Notes: generated from the letters alone by a model not told the origin. Counted from the stretch's first letter, positions 12,378 through 24,177 are shown. The stretch: 64,000 nt of DNA from Piscicola geometra (GCA_943735955.1 OX030962.1:4792120-4856119), one strand, 5' to 3'. Made by a program: numbers and translations.

Positions 12378-14430
12378 CCCACGACGACGACGACAGGACG
12401 CGAGCGACCGCAGAGTGACGGAGTCGGTGGACACACTGATTCCAGGAGTGGGTGAGATCGTGGGTGGTTCGATGAGGGTACACGACTATCAAGAACTGCT
12501 CGAAGGTTTGTCAGGGGGTGGAGTGTGTAGAGAAGGGATGGTGGATGGTGGAGTGGGTAGAGAAGGGATGGTGGATGGTGGAGTGGGTAGAGAAGGGATG
12601 GTGGATGGTGGAGTGGGTAGAGAAGGGGTGGTGGATGGTGGAGTGGGTAGAGAAGGGGGGTGGTGGATGGTGGAGTGGGTAGAGAAGGAATGGTGGATGG
12701 TGGAGTGGGTAGAGAAGGGATGGTGGATGGTGGAGTGGGTAGAGAAGGGATGGTGAATGGTGGAGTGGGTAGAGAAGGGGTGGTGGATGGTGGAGTGGGT
12801 AGAGAAGGGATGGTGGATGGTGGAGTGGGTAGAGAAGGGGTGGTGGATGGTGGAGTGGGTAGAGAAGGGGTGGTGGATGGTGGAGTGGGTAGAGAAGGGG
12901 GGTGGTGGATGGTGGAGTGGGTAGAGAAGGGGTGGTGGATGGTGGAGTGGGTAGAGAAGGGGTGGTGGATGGTGGAGTGGGTAGAGAAGGGGGATGGTGG
13001 ATGGTGAAATGGGTAGGAGGATGGATTAGAGTAGTGGGTGGTTGTGTAGTGTGCGAAAATGAGATTTTAAAGTATAGATACTTTTAATTAGGAGGATAAT
13101 GATGATGATGATGATGATGAAGACGAAGAGAATAACGATGATGATGATGATGATGAAGTGGATAACGATGATGATGATGATGATGATGATAAAGAGTAAT
13201 GATGATGATGATAGTTATGCTGACGATGATGGTTATGATGATGATGAAAGTGCTACCACCTGCACAGGCTACAAGAGGGAAGGCATCGACCCTACAGACT
13301 ACAAGTACTACACTGACCAGAGGGTGCCTCTTCTTCTCTATTCGCTTCTTTCACTCTACTAATAATAAAATATTTATTATTTTAATTTTCATTATTGTAT
13401 TAAAAATAACTATTATTATCACTAAATGTTTTTAATAATAATTAAAGTTGTTAAACATTTAAATCGCCGTTAATCGGACGCTTACGTATTTTTATCGACT
13501 TTTAACGCAATATTTTTTTGGGTGATTTAAAAATAGTCTAAAATAATATTTTAAATATTTTTTCGACAAATTTAACAGAAACTATTTAAGTTTAATCAAA
13601 ATTTATTAATTAAAATAATCCACATTTTAGAGAAAACAAAATAAATCCATAAATGAGCCAGTTACCCAGACAAACAAGCTTGTCTACATTAGTTTGGTCT
13701 ATAGAGTCTCTTCATGCTAACTATGTGTCCTGACAAGCTGAATAGACGTTCACATGGAACTGTACTTGAAGGAGATGACAAGTACTTTCTTGCCAGTTTC
13801 GCAAGAATCGGATATGTTCCTTCGTGTTGATGCCACCAAACAAAAGGACAATTCTCTTCAGAATCTCTTCTATAACGTCTAATGATTGGCTTATGCATCA
13901 GTGATATATCTTCCGAATCTGAAGTTACATATGCTTGTTGTTGATTTTTTGGTTAAGCTGTTCAGTTTTTGAGGTTTTCTACTTCTACTAGCTTCTCCAA
14001 CTCTTCCCACCTTGCTTTTCTTTCATTTTTCGAAGACATTTAAACAAATTAAATCAGGGGTCTAATGATGGCAATTTTCAACCATGCGAAATTCTTTGTC
14101 TGCAACTTTTTAAATGTCTGAAAGTAGACGTATTATTTATAGTTTTCAAATAGACGCTTTAACAAATCATCTCCGAAATTTTGTGACCACAAATGCTGGT
14201 CTCTTGGCATTATGGACATCTGAAGATTGTCGCATTTCTTTTTCGTATATTTATATTCCGAAGCACCTTCACTGCACGCACGCACACACACAACCACGCA
14301 GGTGTACGGCTCAGTGCCGCATGGTGGGTACGGACTGGGCTTCGAGAGGTTCCTCACGTGGATGTTCAACAGACACCACATCAGAGACGTCTGTCTCTAC
14401 CCTCGCTACATCGGTCGCTGCAACCCTTGA
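8384..14430 (+). CDS. NARS1: Asparaginyl-tRNA synthetase, cytoplasmic type, C-terminal half (partial, 8 exons)
   Basis: This class II synthetase charges tRNA-Asn with asparagine in the cytosol. Visible exons are 8384-8505, 9543-9633, 9994-10100, 11534-11605, 11838-11916, 12397-12505, 13268-13323 and 14302-14430, with matching phases and GT-AG borders; together they make 254 codons plus a TGA stop. Motif 2 is seen as [13 protein letters not shown] followed by [14 protein letters not shown] and then [17 protein letters not shown] and [15 protein letters not shown] follow, then [20 protein letters not shown], and motif 3 as [13 protein letters not shown] in the last exon, near the usual C-terminus. 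The N-terminal half must lie left of the window, beyond the minisatellite. Every intron carries simple-sequence DNA. An AATAAA at 14630 could be the poly(A) signal. The identity is secure; exon edges are inferred. Confidence 0.93.
9634..9866. repeat. TGTGG/GTGGTGG microsatellite in synthetase intron
   Basis: Immediately after the donor at 9633, the intron is a run of GGTGTGGTGTGG and GTGGTGGTGG. Before the previous exon (9310-9540) the sequence is rich in ACACAT/ACACAC. CA dinucleotides occupy about 9930-9993, up to the next acceptor. Confidence 0.85.
10101..10290. repeat. CATCATCATAAT microsatellite
   Basis: Starting at the donor of the 9994-10100 exon there are repeats of ATC/ATAATC triplets. 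The same tract follows the duplicated exon copy at 24283. Confidence 0.85.
10388..11531. repeat. CACACCACACAGACACC-type minisatellite
   Basis: About 1.1 kb consists of short interwoven units such as ACACCACACAGACACCACAC and CACACACGCACCACACC. It fills the intron up to the acceptor at 11533. A related array follows the duplicated exon near 24540-25130. Long reverse Cys/Val/Trp ORFs here are artefacts of composition. Confidence 0.9.
11610..12058. repeat. CATCATCACCAT and GATGATCATG microsatellites flanking one exon
   Basis: The intron before the 11838-11916 exon is almost pure CATCATCACCAT (11620-11837), and the intron after it is GATGATGATCATGATC (about 11925-12055). The exon is an island of 79 bp between two trinucleotide tracts. 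Further ATC triplets occupy 12325-12380, close to the 12397 exon. Confidence 0.88.
12059..12233 (+). mobile_element. tRNA-derived SINE, copy A
   Basis: The head resembles a tRNA gene: GGGTAGCCGAGTCGG matches an A box, and GGTTCAAGTGC at 12114-12124 matches a B box. The body then includes AAGTGGCCTCGAAGCCCG and TTCGGGTTATACGCCAC, and the element ends in an ATT-rich tail. A second near-full copy lies at 17993-18170, about 90 percent alike by eye, so this is a dispersed family rather than a tRNA gene. It sits in a synthetase intron in sense orientation. Confidence 0.85.
12515..13012. repeat. 30-bp minisatellite in synthetase intron
   Basis: About 16 copies of a 30-bp unit contain GATGGTGGAGTGGGTAGAG, with single-base and few-base length variants. 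It starts only 10 bp after the donor of the 12397-12505 exon. ATG/GAT triplet repeats at about 13094-13250 complete the intron. Confidence 0.9.
13685..14045 (-). pseudogene. hAT transposase C-terminal fragment
   Basis: On the minus strand, 13898-13689 reads as a hAT dimerisation-domain piece: [20 protein letters not shown], then [20 protein letters not shown]. This matches the conserved C-terminal region where hAT transposases pair. No start, catalytic core or intact ends are visible. It is a dead remnant inside the intron before the last synthetase exon. Confidence 0.75.
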
Positions 14431-17139
14431 GTCTTCCAGCGCGCATGACCGCCTCACGCGCGCCTGTGTCTCGATGAAGTTACTCTTCATGCAACTTTAC
14501 TCCGTTATTTGCACGGTCTAACAGGGGGTGTAATCTCTGTCTTTGTTTTAGGTGAAATATTAAGTTAGCGTTCTACTCATTGCAACCTTTAGGCTTTGTT
14601 TTTATTAAAAGATATAAACTCTATCATACAATAAAACACGAGTATTATTAACGGGGTGTTAACCCGGACAGGATTCAAGACCACTCGGTTATGAATAATT
14701 AAATAATAATAAATGATAAATAAATGATTGAAGACAAATTTAATAAATAAGAATGATAAAACCTTGATATATACAATGTATGCTATATATTAGGTCTTTT
14801 GACTTCTATAGCAGTTTTAGTTTGAAAAATTATTGTTTTATCATAGTCATAATCGTATTCATAGTTCATAGGATCAATAAAGTCAACAACTGTTTTAAAC
14901 TTCTTAGATATTAATATGGTTTCTTTTATATTAATACTAAACTGTAGTTTATTTTATTATTTAATATTTACCACTAAAGAGAGCTTCATCACTCATCAGA
15001 TGCTTAGTAACATCAAGGTTAGACTATTGTAATAGTACACTACACAACATTCTTTACACCAGTGGCTCAAGTTTAAAATAAAAAATAAAAAAATCTCGAT
15101 TTTTTTAGAAACATAAAAAGAAAAAAAGAAAAAAGTTTAATAAATGTGACAAAAATGTCAAAAATTAAATACAAACAGAAAACACTTCTAATAAGTGTAA
15201 TCAACGACAAAAATATTGAATTTATTTTTATATATATTTTTTTACGCACTTTGAAATTTCAACTTTGGATTCTACCACTTATTAAAAACATCAGATAAAA
15301 TCGTTAAATTTCAATAAAATTTGTTTTTTTCCACACAATCAACATATGATATATATGAATGGAATGTATATTTTAAAATAAAAAATAAAAAAATCTCGAT
15401 TTTTTAGCAACATAAAAAGAAAAAAGTTTAATAAATGTGACAAAAATGTCAAAAATTAAATACAAACAGAAAACACTTCTAATAAGTGTAATCAACAACA
15501 AAAATATTGAATTTATTTTTCTTTCTATTTTTTTACTAGTTCTCAAACTGAAGTCCTAGCACTTCTTCCTCTAGATTATTATGTCTTCTATTTAATATTT
15601 CCTAAGTTGGCTACAAAATATTTAAAATAACTAATTAGTCTTTTTTTAGTATTTGATAATTATAATTTTTTATAAACATTATTTTACATTCATTAAAATT
15701 AATGAAATGACATGAAAGTTAATTAAATTATATAAAAAGTTAATTAAATTATATAAAAAGTTAATTAAATAATGTAAAAAAATAATTAAATAATATAACA
15801 AGTTAATAAAATAAGATAAAAAGTTAATAAAATTATGTGAAAAGTTAATAAAATTATGTGAAAAGTTAATAAAATTATGTAAAATGCACTTCTTCCTCCA
15901 GTGGGTGCTTGCAAGCTTTGCACTGGAGCTCAATCTAACACCCTAGCACTTCTTCCTCCAAATTATTTATGTCTTCTATGTGATATTTCCTACACTTGCT
16001 ACAAAATATTTAAAATAATTAATTAGTCTTATATAAAAAACACTTCTTCCTCCAGTGGGAGCTTGCAAGCTTTGCACTAGTGCTCAATCTGAAGCCCTAG
16101 CACTTTTTCCTCCAGATTATTAATGTCTTCTATTTGATATTTCTTAATTAATTAGTCTCTTTTTTGTATATTTTAATTAAAATTGTTTCTAAAAATTTTT
16201 TTACATTCATTAAAATTAATAAATTATATAAAAGCACTTTTTCTTTCCGATTATTATTTTCTTCCTTGGAGCTCTAACCACATTTCACATACAACTCCGA
16301 AAGTTTCATGTCTTCTATTTTATATTTATTAATTAATTAGTCTCTCCTCAGTATTTGTTAATTAAAAATATTTCTAACAATTATTTACATTCATTAAAAT
16401 TAATAAAATTATATAAAAAGCACTTCTTATTCCCTATTATTTTTTCCCTCCTGGGAGCTCTAACCACATTTCTCATAAAACTCTGAAAGTTTCATGTCTT
16501 CTATTTGATATTTCTAACATAAGCTAAAAATAAGAAACAAACACAACCAAGTCAAATTTATTCAAATGCTATTTCGAGATTGAACGAAAAAAATATAGCA
16601 AAAATTAGATAAAAGTATTAAATTTTATTCTTAAAGTTTCAAGAATCACGCATTAATCACGTATATTTCCTTGGAAAAGTAATTTTTTGAAGATTTTTAT
16701 CCTAAAGACTTTTTATCCGGAACACTTTTAATCCGGAGGACTTTTTATCCGGAAGACTTTTAATCCGGAGGACTTTTTATCCGGAAGACTTTTTATCCGG
16801 AGGACTTTTTATCTGGAGGACTTTTTATCCGGAGGACTTTTTATCCGAGGACTTTTATCCGGAGGACCTTTTATCCGTTTACCGTCTAAAAGAGTTTTTA
16901 GAATTGTTTCATAACTTGCTGATTAATAAAAAAATTTTTTTAGTTACAATGATTCTGGATTTTGAAGATGGTTTGTTATTATCTTTTTACATTTTTTTAT
17001 TTTTAATTAGGCGCTATGCAATCGAGTGCCATAGTTCAAATCACCTTTTTCTTTGTTCCTTCCAAATAAATAGGGTCTCTATTAAATAGGGAATCGTTTC
17101 TCTATTATTTATTGTATTCAAATTGAATTCAAAGAAGTG
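14431..17139. other. AT-rich intergenic region with several repeat families
   Basis: This lies between the synthetase stop and the kinesin-like start, and I see no credible gene. It holds a reverse SINE 3' fragment near 14638-14700. A direct repeat of about 150 bp occurs at 15074-15233 and again at 15371-15525. A run of AAAGTTAATTAAATTATATA units spans 15715-15880. Imperfect units of 150-250 bp containing CACTTCTTCCTCCAG and GTCTTCTATTTGATATTTC span 15545-16510. The run described separately at 16697-16876 also lies here. Confidence 0.7.
16697..16876. repeat. Tandem repeat of GGAGGACTTTTTATCC
   Basis: About 11 copies of a 15-18-bp unit ACTTTTTATCCGGAGG/AAG span roughly 180 bp in otherwise AT-rich DNA, about 260 bp upstream of the kinesin-like start codon. 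No function can be read from it. Confidence 0.85.
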
Positions 17140-20100
17140 ATGGAAGCAAGTAAAAAGGAAGAAAATCAAAATATTCAAGTCGTCGTTCGCTGTCGGTTAG
17201 TGTAATGAATTTAGGAATTGCATTTGACTCGTCGCACCATGAACTCGTCGCGAAATTTTTTTAATTATTTTTTTTCTCAATTTTTTGAATAAATATGATT
17301 AGAAAAACTTATTAATAGTGAAATTATAAATTTACTCGTCGAAACAGGCTAAATGTAGCCTAACGTACGAAACAGGCAAAACATTTTCGCGACGAGTTTT
17401 TAGCCTACATTTAGCCTGTTTCGACGAGTAAATTGTTAATTTCACTATTAATAAGTTTTTATAATCATATTTATTCACAAAATTGAGGAAAAAAAATGTC
17501 CTTGGATTTGCGAGAGAAGTGAAATTTTCGATATCATATCATAGGATAGTTTAAAAATAAGGATTGAAAAAACAAAATCGAGTAACTATTTAAGTTAGTG
17601 TGCTATTCACAAAACAACAAAACTAAAAAAAGCATTCACTTTCGAAGAATATTTCTCTTAACAAATGCGTTCTTCCTTATATAAAGGCAGTCAAGATTAT
17701 TCTCGGTTCTTTTATGAACAATTTGATGTAACCATATACTATATAAACATACGTGATATTTATAAAATAAAGAAAAAGTGAGCACACTCATTTCATGCGC
17801 ATCGAGAATGGCCAAATACGCGGCCAAAATATAGCTTAGATTTGTAACGCCAATCCCTTTAAATTTAAAGGGACATGCGACTACCTAATATTTATTCAAA
17901 AAAAATTGTAAAAAAATGAATTAAAAAAATTTCGCGACGAGTTCATGTTGCGACGAGTCCGATGCATACCGAATTTAGTGTAATGAAGTGAACGGGTAGC
18001 CTAGTCGGCAACGACTCTCGGCTTTGACCAATAATGAAAGGTCCTAGGTTCAAGTGCAACCAATGCCTTAATAACCCAAAGGCGCAAATGAAAATATGCA
18101 GCCTAAGTGGCCTGGAAGCCCGTTCGGGTTATATGCCACTATAATAATGCTCGTCATTATTATTATTATTCACTTCTCAACTATAATGATTGATAATTAT
18201 TTTATTTATTCATAAAGAATTGTTTTACATTAATTTTATGGAATCATATTTTTGTTAATTATTTTTTAACATTATTAGTATATATTTTAAAATCGTTGAA
18301 AATATCATAATAATTAAGAAACAGTCATATAAGATTCATTCATGTTCAATCATTACAAAAATTTCTCTTCTCTACAGACCATTGAATAGCAGTGAGAAGA
18401 AGAATGGATCTTTAAGTTTGGTGAATGTCGACACAGACAGGAAGGAAATAACAGTGCGAAGCAAGCCTATAGCCACTGCAAGCACCAAGAGTTACACCTT
18501 CGACAAGGTTTCCTAGTTGAGAAGCATGCATGCATTTGATCCGCAATTAATACCAATGTTGCTCATTAATTTAATTTAATGATAAAACATGATGATGGCG
18601 CTGGTGATGCTGATGATGGTGGCGCTGGTGATGCTGATGATGATGGTGATGCTGATGATGATGGCGCTGGTGATGCTGATGATGATGGCGCTGGTGGTGT
18701 TGATGATGATGGCGCTGGTGGTGTTGATGATGATGGCGCTGGTGGTGCTGATGATGATGGCGCTGGTGGTGTTGATGATGATGGCGCTGGTGGTGGTGAT
18801 GATGATGGCGCTGGTGGTGGTGATGATGATGGCGCTGGTGGTGGTTATGATGATGAGGGTGATGTTATCTTTGACTTGGACATACTCAGATAAGTAAAGA
18901 TTCAAACACACACACACATACACACACGTACAGTTGTTAGAGAAGAATCCGTTGTTGGATGAGTTTGTAAAGGAGAATGAAGGAAGATTGGTGGAGGAGA
19001 AGAGGAGATTGGATGAGTTACGCAAGGAGTTGGAACTGAAGATCACTCAGGTGCGCTCTCTGATAATTGATTAATTACTTCATTATTAATTCTATTGATT
19101 TAAATTATTTTATGTTTTAATTATGATGATGATGATGATGATGATGATAATGTCTTAACAGGCGCTGAGGGAAACGGAGGAGAGGGTCAAAGAAAGGAGC
19201 AGGAAGGATAAGGTGTGTGCTCGTTTGCATGTTGTGTGTATGTATGTGATGTTGTGTGTATGTATGTGATGTTGTGTGTATGTATGTGATGTTGTGTGTA
19301 TGTATGTGTTGTTGTGTGTATGTATGTGATGTTGTGTGTATGTATGTGATGTTGTGTGTATGTATGTGATGTTGTGTGTATGTATGTGTTGTTGTGTGTA
19401 TTTATGTGTTGTTGTGTGTATGTATGTGATGTTGTGTGTATGTATGTGATGTTGTGTGTATGTATGTGTTGTTGTGTGTATTTATGTGTTGTTGTGTGTA
19501 TGTATGTGATGTTGTGTGTATGTATGTGTTGTTGTGTGTATTTATGTGTTGTTGTGTGTATGTATGTGATGTTGTGTGTATGTATGTGATGTTGTGTGTA
19601 TGTATGTGATGTTGTGTGTATGTATGTGATGTTGTGTGTATGTATGTGATGTTGTGTGTATGTATGTGATGTTGTGTGTATGTATGTGATGTTGTGTGTA
19701 TGTATGTGATGTTGTGTGTATGTATGTGATGTTGTGTTTATGTATGTGATGTTGTGTATGTGTATGTGATGTTGTGTTTATGTATGTGATGTTGTGTTTA
19801 TGTATGTGATGTTGTGTGTTGTGTTTAAGTATGTGATGTTGTGTGTTGTGTAATGTGTTTAAGTATGTGATGTTGTGTGTTGTGTAATGTGTTTATGTAT
19901 GTGATGTTGTGTTTATGTATGTGATGTTGTGTAATGTGTTTAAGTATGTGATGTTGTGTGTTGTGTAATGTGTTTAAGTATGTGATGTTGTGTGTTGTGT
20001 AATGTGTTTATGTATGTGATGTTGTGGATTTCGTCTCTACAACAAACACACACCTATGCACCAAACAGGCGATGATGGATCGAATGATGGATCGAATGAT

Positions 20101-22023
20101 GGAGATGATGAAGGAGATGATGATGGAACGAATGATGGAGATGATGAAGGAGACGATAAAGGAGATGAAGAAGGAGAAAGAGGAGGAGGACGAGGAGGAG
20201 TTAAGACGACTCTCCACGAAACTCGTCCATCTTAAGGAGCAGTTCAACACCGACATAGATCAACAAATAAGGTATATTCTTACTTTTACGTTCTTCAATT
20301 GATTTTTTTCTCACTTTTAATACTTTTTTTACGTATTAAGACTCTATATTGCGCTTCAGTTGCGTGCCCGGGCGCTATACAAAAATGACAATTATTATTA
20401 TTATTATTATATTCTATATATGATATATTATCCAGGATAATATTGTAAGTATTCTACTTATAATGAGGCAACTAATTGATAATATATGAAATTAAATAAG
20501 TTTAAATTCATTGTATCTAATCGTTCAATCACCATACACACAACAGCTCCTTAGACGACGCAGCAATTCGGCGTGACGCTCATGCAGCAAGGCTTAAAGA
20601 CCACTTCGAAGCGACCACACAAGCTGCCATTGACCGCATCACTGCCACACAGGAAGCCATACTGGAACTGCTGCCACCACACAAAGAGTGTGTGGTGCAG
20701 ACGATTGCCTATTGCGAACAGGCTGCTAAGGTTCGTCTTTCTCTTAATTGCAGAACTTCCTTGCAAGTGTTAATGCTTTTTCTTTCGTTCTGTCAACCAT
20801 TGATGTGTTTTTACATTTCTTATGTGGTACTTTTCTATTCACAATCCACCATGCTTACATAGCCCACCAAACACACACACACAAACACACGCACACACAC
20901 ACGTCAGCACTGGCAGGAAGTGAAGGAGATGGTGGACACTTCATTGGAGACGGAGGCCTTCGACCAGATGCTCGCCTACCACTCCAACAATCTGCAGGTC
21001 TCCATCATTGCTCAAGCTTACGTATAAAGCATTTTATTAACAACAATATCTTGCATGTAAATCATTGTCATTAACAACACTCCAGCACACACACATGCAC
21101 ATAAACCCTCCCTTCCCCATACACATACACACACACATACACACATCCCCTCCCTCCACCAAAAACACACAAACACTCACAAACACACACTACAGAGTCT
21201 CTTGAGCAGCATCGACACAAGCACACAGGCACTAGGGCAGCGACACACACAGCAATTGGAGGCGTTTGTGGCCTTGCTGCAGCAGGAGGTGGCAGGAAGG
21301 AGGAGGGAGGTGGAGGAGCGGCAGGAGAGGGAGGTGGAGAGGGTGAGCGAACAAGTGGCAAGGGTGGATGCATATGTCGACCAGGAGCTGCTCAATGGCC
21401 AGCCCACAGGTGTGTTTCTGTGCATTCGTTCATGCGTAGTCTTGTGTTGTATTGCCTTTCAGACGTTTGTGCTTTAGTAGGTTTTTTTGGCCAAAACATT
21501 ATTTATTAGTTAAACAGGTGCGTCTTATACACGGTGTCTTCTTTCTTATGAATCCTAAGTACTTTCCATTGGCATTCACATTTTATCAACACTTTTCACC
21601 ACTCTTCTCCCACTTCAATCACCTCACCCACCCACTTCCTTCCACCCACAAACCTTCCAGGCAAGACACCACCGAGGCGGGAACTGCCAGTGAAGATGCT
21701 CCGCAAGAAGCAGGTGGCGATGGAGGCGAAGGACGACGACGACGACGACGAGAACCTCTACTCCACCACCACCTCCTCTTCCAACTGTAGTGTCATGCAC
21801 GTAGGCTCGATGAACGGTGACCATGGGGAGGGGCCCACCCACCCCCACCTCGAAAGCACTGGGAGTCTTTCTAATTTGACCGAGGCTGATAGGCAGTCGC
21901 TCGCTTGTAGCCAGGAGAGCCTTGGAGACTCACTCGAGAAAGCCATGCCCGTGTGTTTAACGCTTTGTTCAGTTTGTTCATGTATGCTTCTAGTGATGAT
22001 TTATCATATATGCACACATACAA

Positions 22024-22112
<89 letters not shown>

Positions 22113-22149
22113 GCTAAACGGAAAAGAAGAATCTGATAGGAGTGCCTAG
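17140..22149 (+). CDS. Kinesin-5-like protein lacking most of the motor domain (10 exons)
   Basis: Proposed exons are 17140-17195, 18378-18507, 18934-19050, 19162-19212, 20069-20271, 20547-20730, 20908-20997, 21196-21409, 21661-21950 and 22114-22149. Phases match throughout and give 456 codons plus TAG. The start ENQNIQVVVRCRP and the later STKSYTFDK are the first strands of a kinesin-5 motor. The next exon is already charged coiled coil (LRKELELKITQ, MMDRMM repeats, LSTKLVHLKEQF). GKTPPRRELP in exon 9 resembles the BimC box that Cdk1 phosphorylates in spindle kinesin-5. The P-loop, both switches and the neck are missing: only 426 bp of intron, mostly GATGATGGCGCTGG repeats, separates exons 2 and 3. 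It could be a real motorless gene, a decayed duplicate, or an assembly collapse. Family assignment is good; functionality is unknown. Confidence 0.7.
17210..17974. mobile_element. Non-autonomous inverted-repeat DNA transposon
   Basis: The ends are inverted copies containing GACTCGTCGCA-CATGAACTCGTCGCGAAATTTTTTT (left 17222-17265, right 17925-17965). The 13-bp string TTAGTGTAATGAA occurs directly outside both ends (17197-17209 and 17975-17987), as expected for a target duplication. Inside, 17280-17345 and 17410-17480 form a second inverted repeat centred on TCGTCGAAACAGGC. There is no transposase. It inserted 15 bp after exon 1 of the kinesin-like gene, beside the splice donor. The superfamily is uncertain. 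Confidence 0.75.
17993..18170 (+). mobile_element. tRNA-derived SINE, copy B
   Basis: Same family and orientation as 12059-12233, with the A-box-like TAGCCTAGTCGG, a B box GGTTCAAGTGC at 18047-18057, the same body and an ATT tail. It lies directly beside the inverted-repeat element, in intron 1 of the kinesin-like gene. Confidence 0.85.
18585..18862. repeat. GATGATGATGGCGCTGGTG minisatellite
   Basis: About 10-12 units of 24-27 bp occupy the short intron between the last motor exon and the first coiled-coil exon of the kinesin-like gene, exactly where the rest of the motor exons would be expected. Confidence 0.9.
19213..20030. repeat. 20-bp minisatellite GTGTGTATGTATGTGATGTT
   Basis: About 40 copies of a 20-bp unit with TT/AT and TTTATG variants fill kinesin intron 4 from the donor onward. 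Later copies degrade into TGTTGTGTAATGTG forms. Confidence 0.93.
22018..22112. repeat. (CA)n microsatellite before the last kinesin-like exon
   Basis: Almost pure CA dinucleotides run up to the acceptor at 22113. Confidence 0.95.
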
Positions 22150-23690
22150 CCAGGAGACCTCATGCAAGACCAAGAAGAGCAACCTGTGATCCAAGTCGAA
22201 GATTATTGCCACAGTCAGGCACAAATAACTTTATTACTTGTCTTTACTATTACTAATACTTATATTACTATTACTATTACTAACACTTCGAATAATATTA
22301 ATATTAATTCTATTATTATTACTATTACTTCAATTAATTACTTAAGGACCAATACTTTTTTTCGTTCTTTTTTCTCGATATATTATTCATCATTTAAATC
22401 TTTTTGTTTATTTAAAATAACTTGTTATTTGTGATTCCTATTTTTATCAGTTTGTCGTTTTTATATATAAGTTATTACATATGTTTTTCTCATCAACCAA
22501 TAAAATGTTAATTACTCACTGCGTGATTAAAACTATAATTGTCCATTTAATTAATTATTTATCAGTTTTGAAAGTGTTTGAGTATGATTGGTGATGATGA
22601 CCATGATGAAGATGATGATGATGATGATGGCTAAGAAGTAAGTTAGACACATTTGGCTGTTTTCAATTTCACAGTTCCAACTACCATTCTTTGTTTATTA
22701 GTTTGTTTTAAAGATCGTTGATTTCGGTCTATAAATGTGATCACTCACGCTTCCATTTGCCATTATTCACATTAAGCCTCTCAACACATTATTACAATTC
22801 TTTCATAATTTTTGTATTATTAAATGTTGATAATTAAAATGTTTGTTTCCCTTTATGTTATTTCTACTTGTTTTAACGCCTAGGGCCTAGACTCTAGGGC
22901 AAGCATGGCCCAAGGTTTCTTTGGTTAACAACTGCCATATTGGCAAAGTTAAAAAAGATTAATCTTATTAAATCCAAGGCTGATTTATTTAATTTTGCAT
23001 CAAGTGTCGTGAATGCAACTAAAGAAAACATTTTATTATGATTTCTAAATGTGATAGTTTGATATATTTTTGATAATAATTCTCAATGAAAACATATTTG
23101 CCGCTTTCAGCTGGCTACAGATCAGTTTGGAAATATGAACCTGGTATGGGCCAAATTTACAAATAGTTAAGTATGTGAAACTAAGAACAATAATTGAAAT
23201 CAACTTGAAAAATAAATAAAAAATCTGAAACCACTTCATTCTTGCACTGAGACACCACTATTATTATTTAAAATGCAGTTTTTTATATTGAAAACTTCAT
23301 ATTTGCGATGACAATTTAACTATTTTAAATATTTCACTATCGTATCTTCCAATTATAATACCATATTTCGAGTCATTAGTTTTCATAGACATTCAAGTTC
23401 TATTTTCAATACAACTACTACTACTACTAATAATAATAACAATAGCAATGATAAGAAGTTATTTGATAATGCGAACAACAATAATGAAAATTTCATGAAT
23501 TAAAATCGAAATTCTAGTTACTCTGAAGAAGGAGATCTAGGGTGAGTCATATACTATCACTCATCATTATCATCACCACCACTCATCATTATTATCATCA
23601 CCACTACTCATCATTATCATCACCACCACTCACCAACACCACCTCTATCTGTAATAATCCATCCGTTCAACCACATTGCATCTTTCTCCC
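22150..23690. other. Presumed 3' UTR and intergenic DNA
   Basis: AT-rich and without convincing coding sequence. It contains an AATAAA near 22499 that could serve the kinesin-like gene, short ATTACT and ACTACT runs, and ATCATCACCACC repeats near 23550-23630. Confidence 0.5.
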
Positions 23691-23691
23691 A

Positions 23692-24008
23692 GATACACAC
23701 CACAGCCACAACACAAAGTGCCGCAACGACCACAACAACCACCACCCAACCGCCCACTACTACCACAACGACTACTACCTCACAAGCCATCACCTCCACC
23801 GCGACCACCACCACCATCAACGACGACAACCACTACTCCATCAACAACACCACGACAACCAACAACAACACCACCACGACAACCACCACCAACCACTCCA
23901 TCAGCTCCACCACTAACGCCATCATCATCAGCATCATCAACCACACCGTCTTCATTGCTACTGCCCAATAAGCAGCATTTCAACTCCGCATCGTACATCG
24001 CTAAGAGG
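23692..24008 (+). CDS. Candidate Pro/Thr-rich exon, unassigned
   Basis: One frame is open between a plausible acceptor (CCCAG at about 23691) and donor (AAGAG then GTATAT near 24008). The product is rich in Pro, Thr and Gln and ends with a less repetitive stretch, NKQHFNSASYIAKR. It could be part of the gene whose transmembrane exon lies at 26219, or just CCA/ACA repeat DNA that happens to be open. The other forward frame ends earlier at CAATAA. I do not recognise a family. Confidence 0.25.
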
Positions 24009-24044
24009 TATATAAGGAGGAGCATGTCTTATGTGGTTAACAGA

Positions 24045-24108
24045 CACAATTAAATAAAATACATCGACGAATATTATTAACGTGGATAAGCTTCGAGACA
24101 CACACACA

Positions 24109-24177
<69 letters not shown>

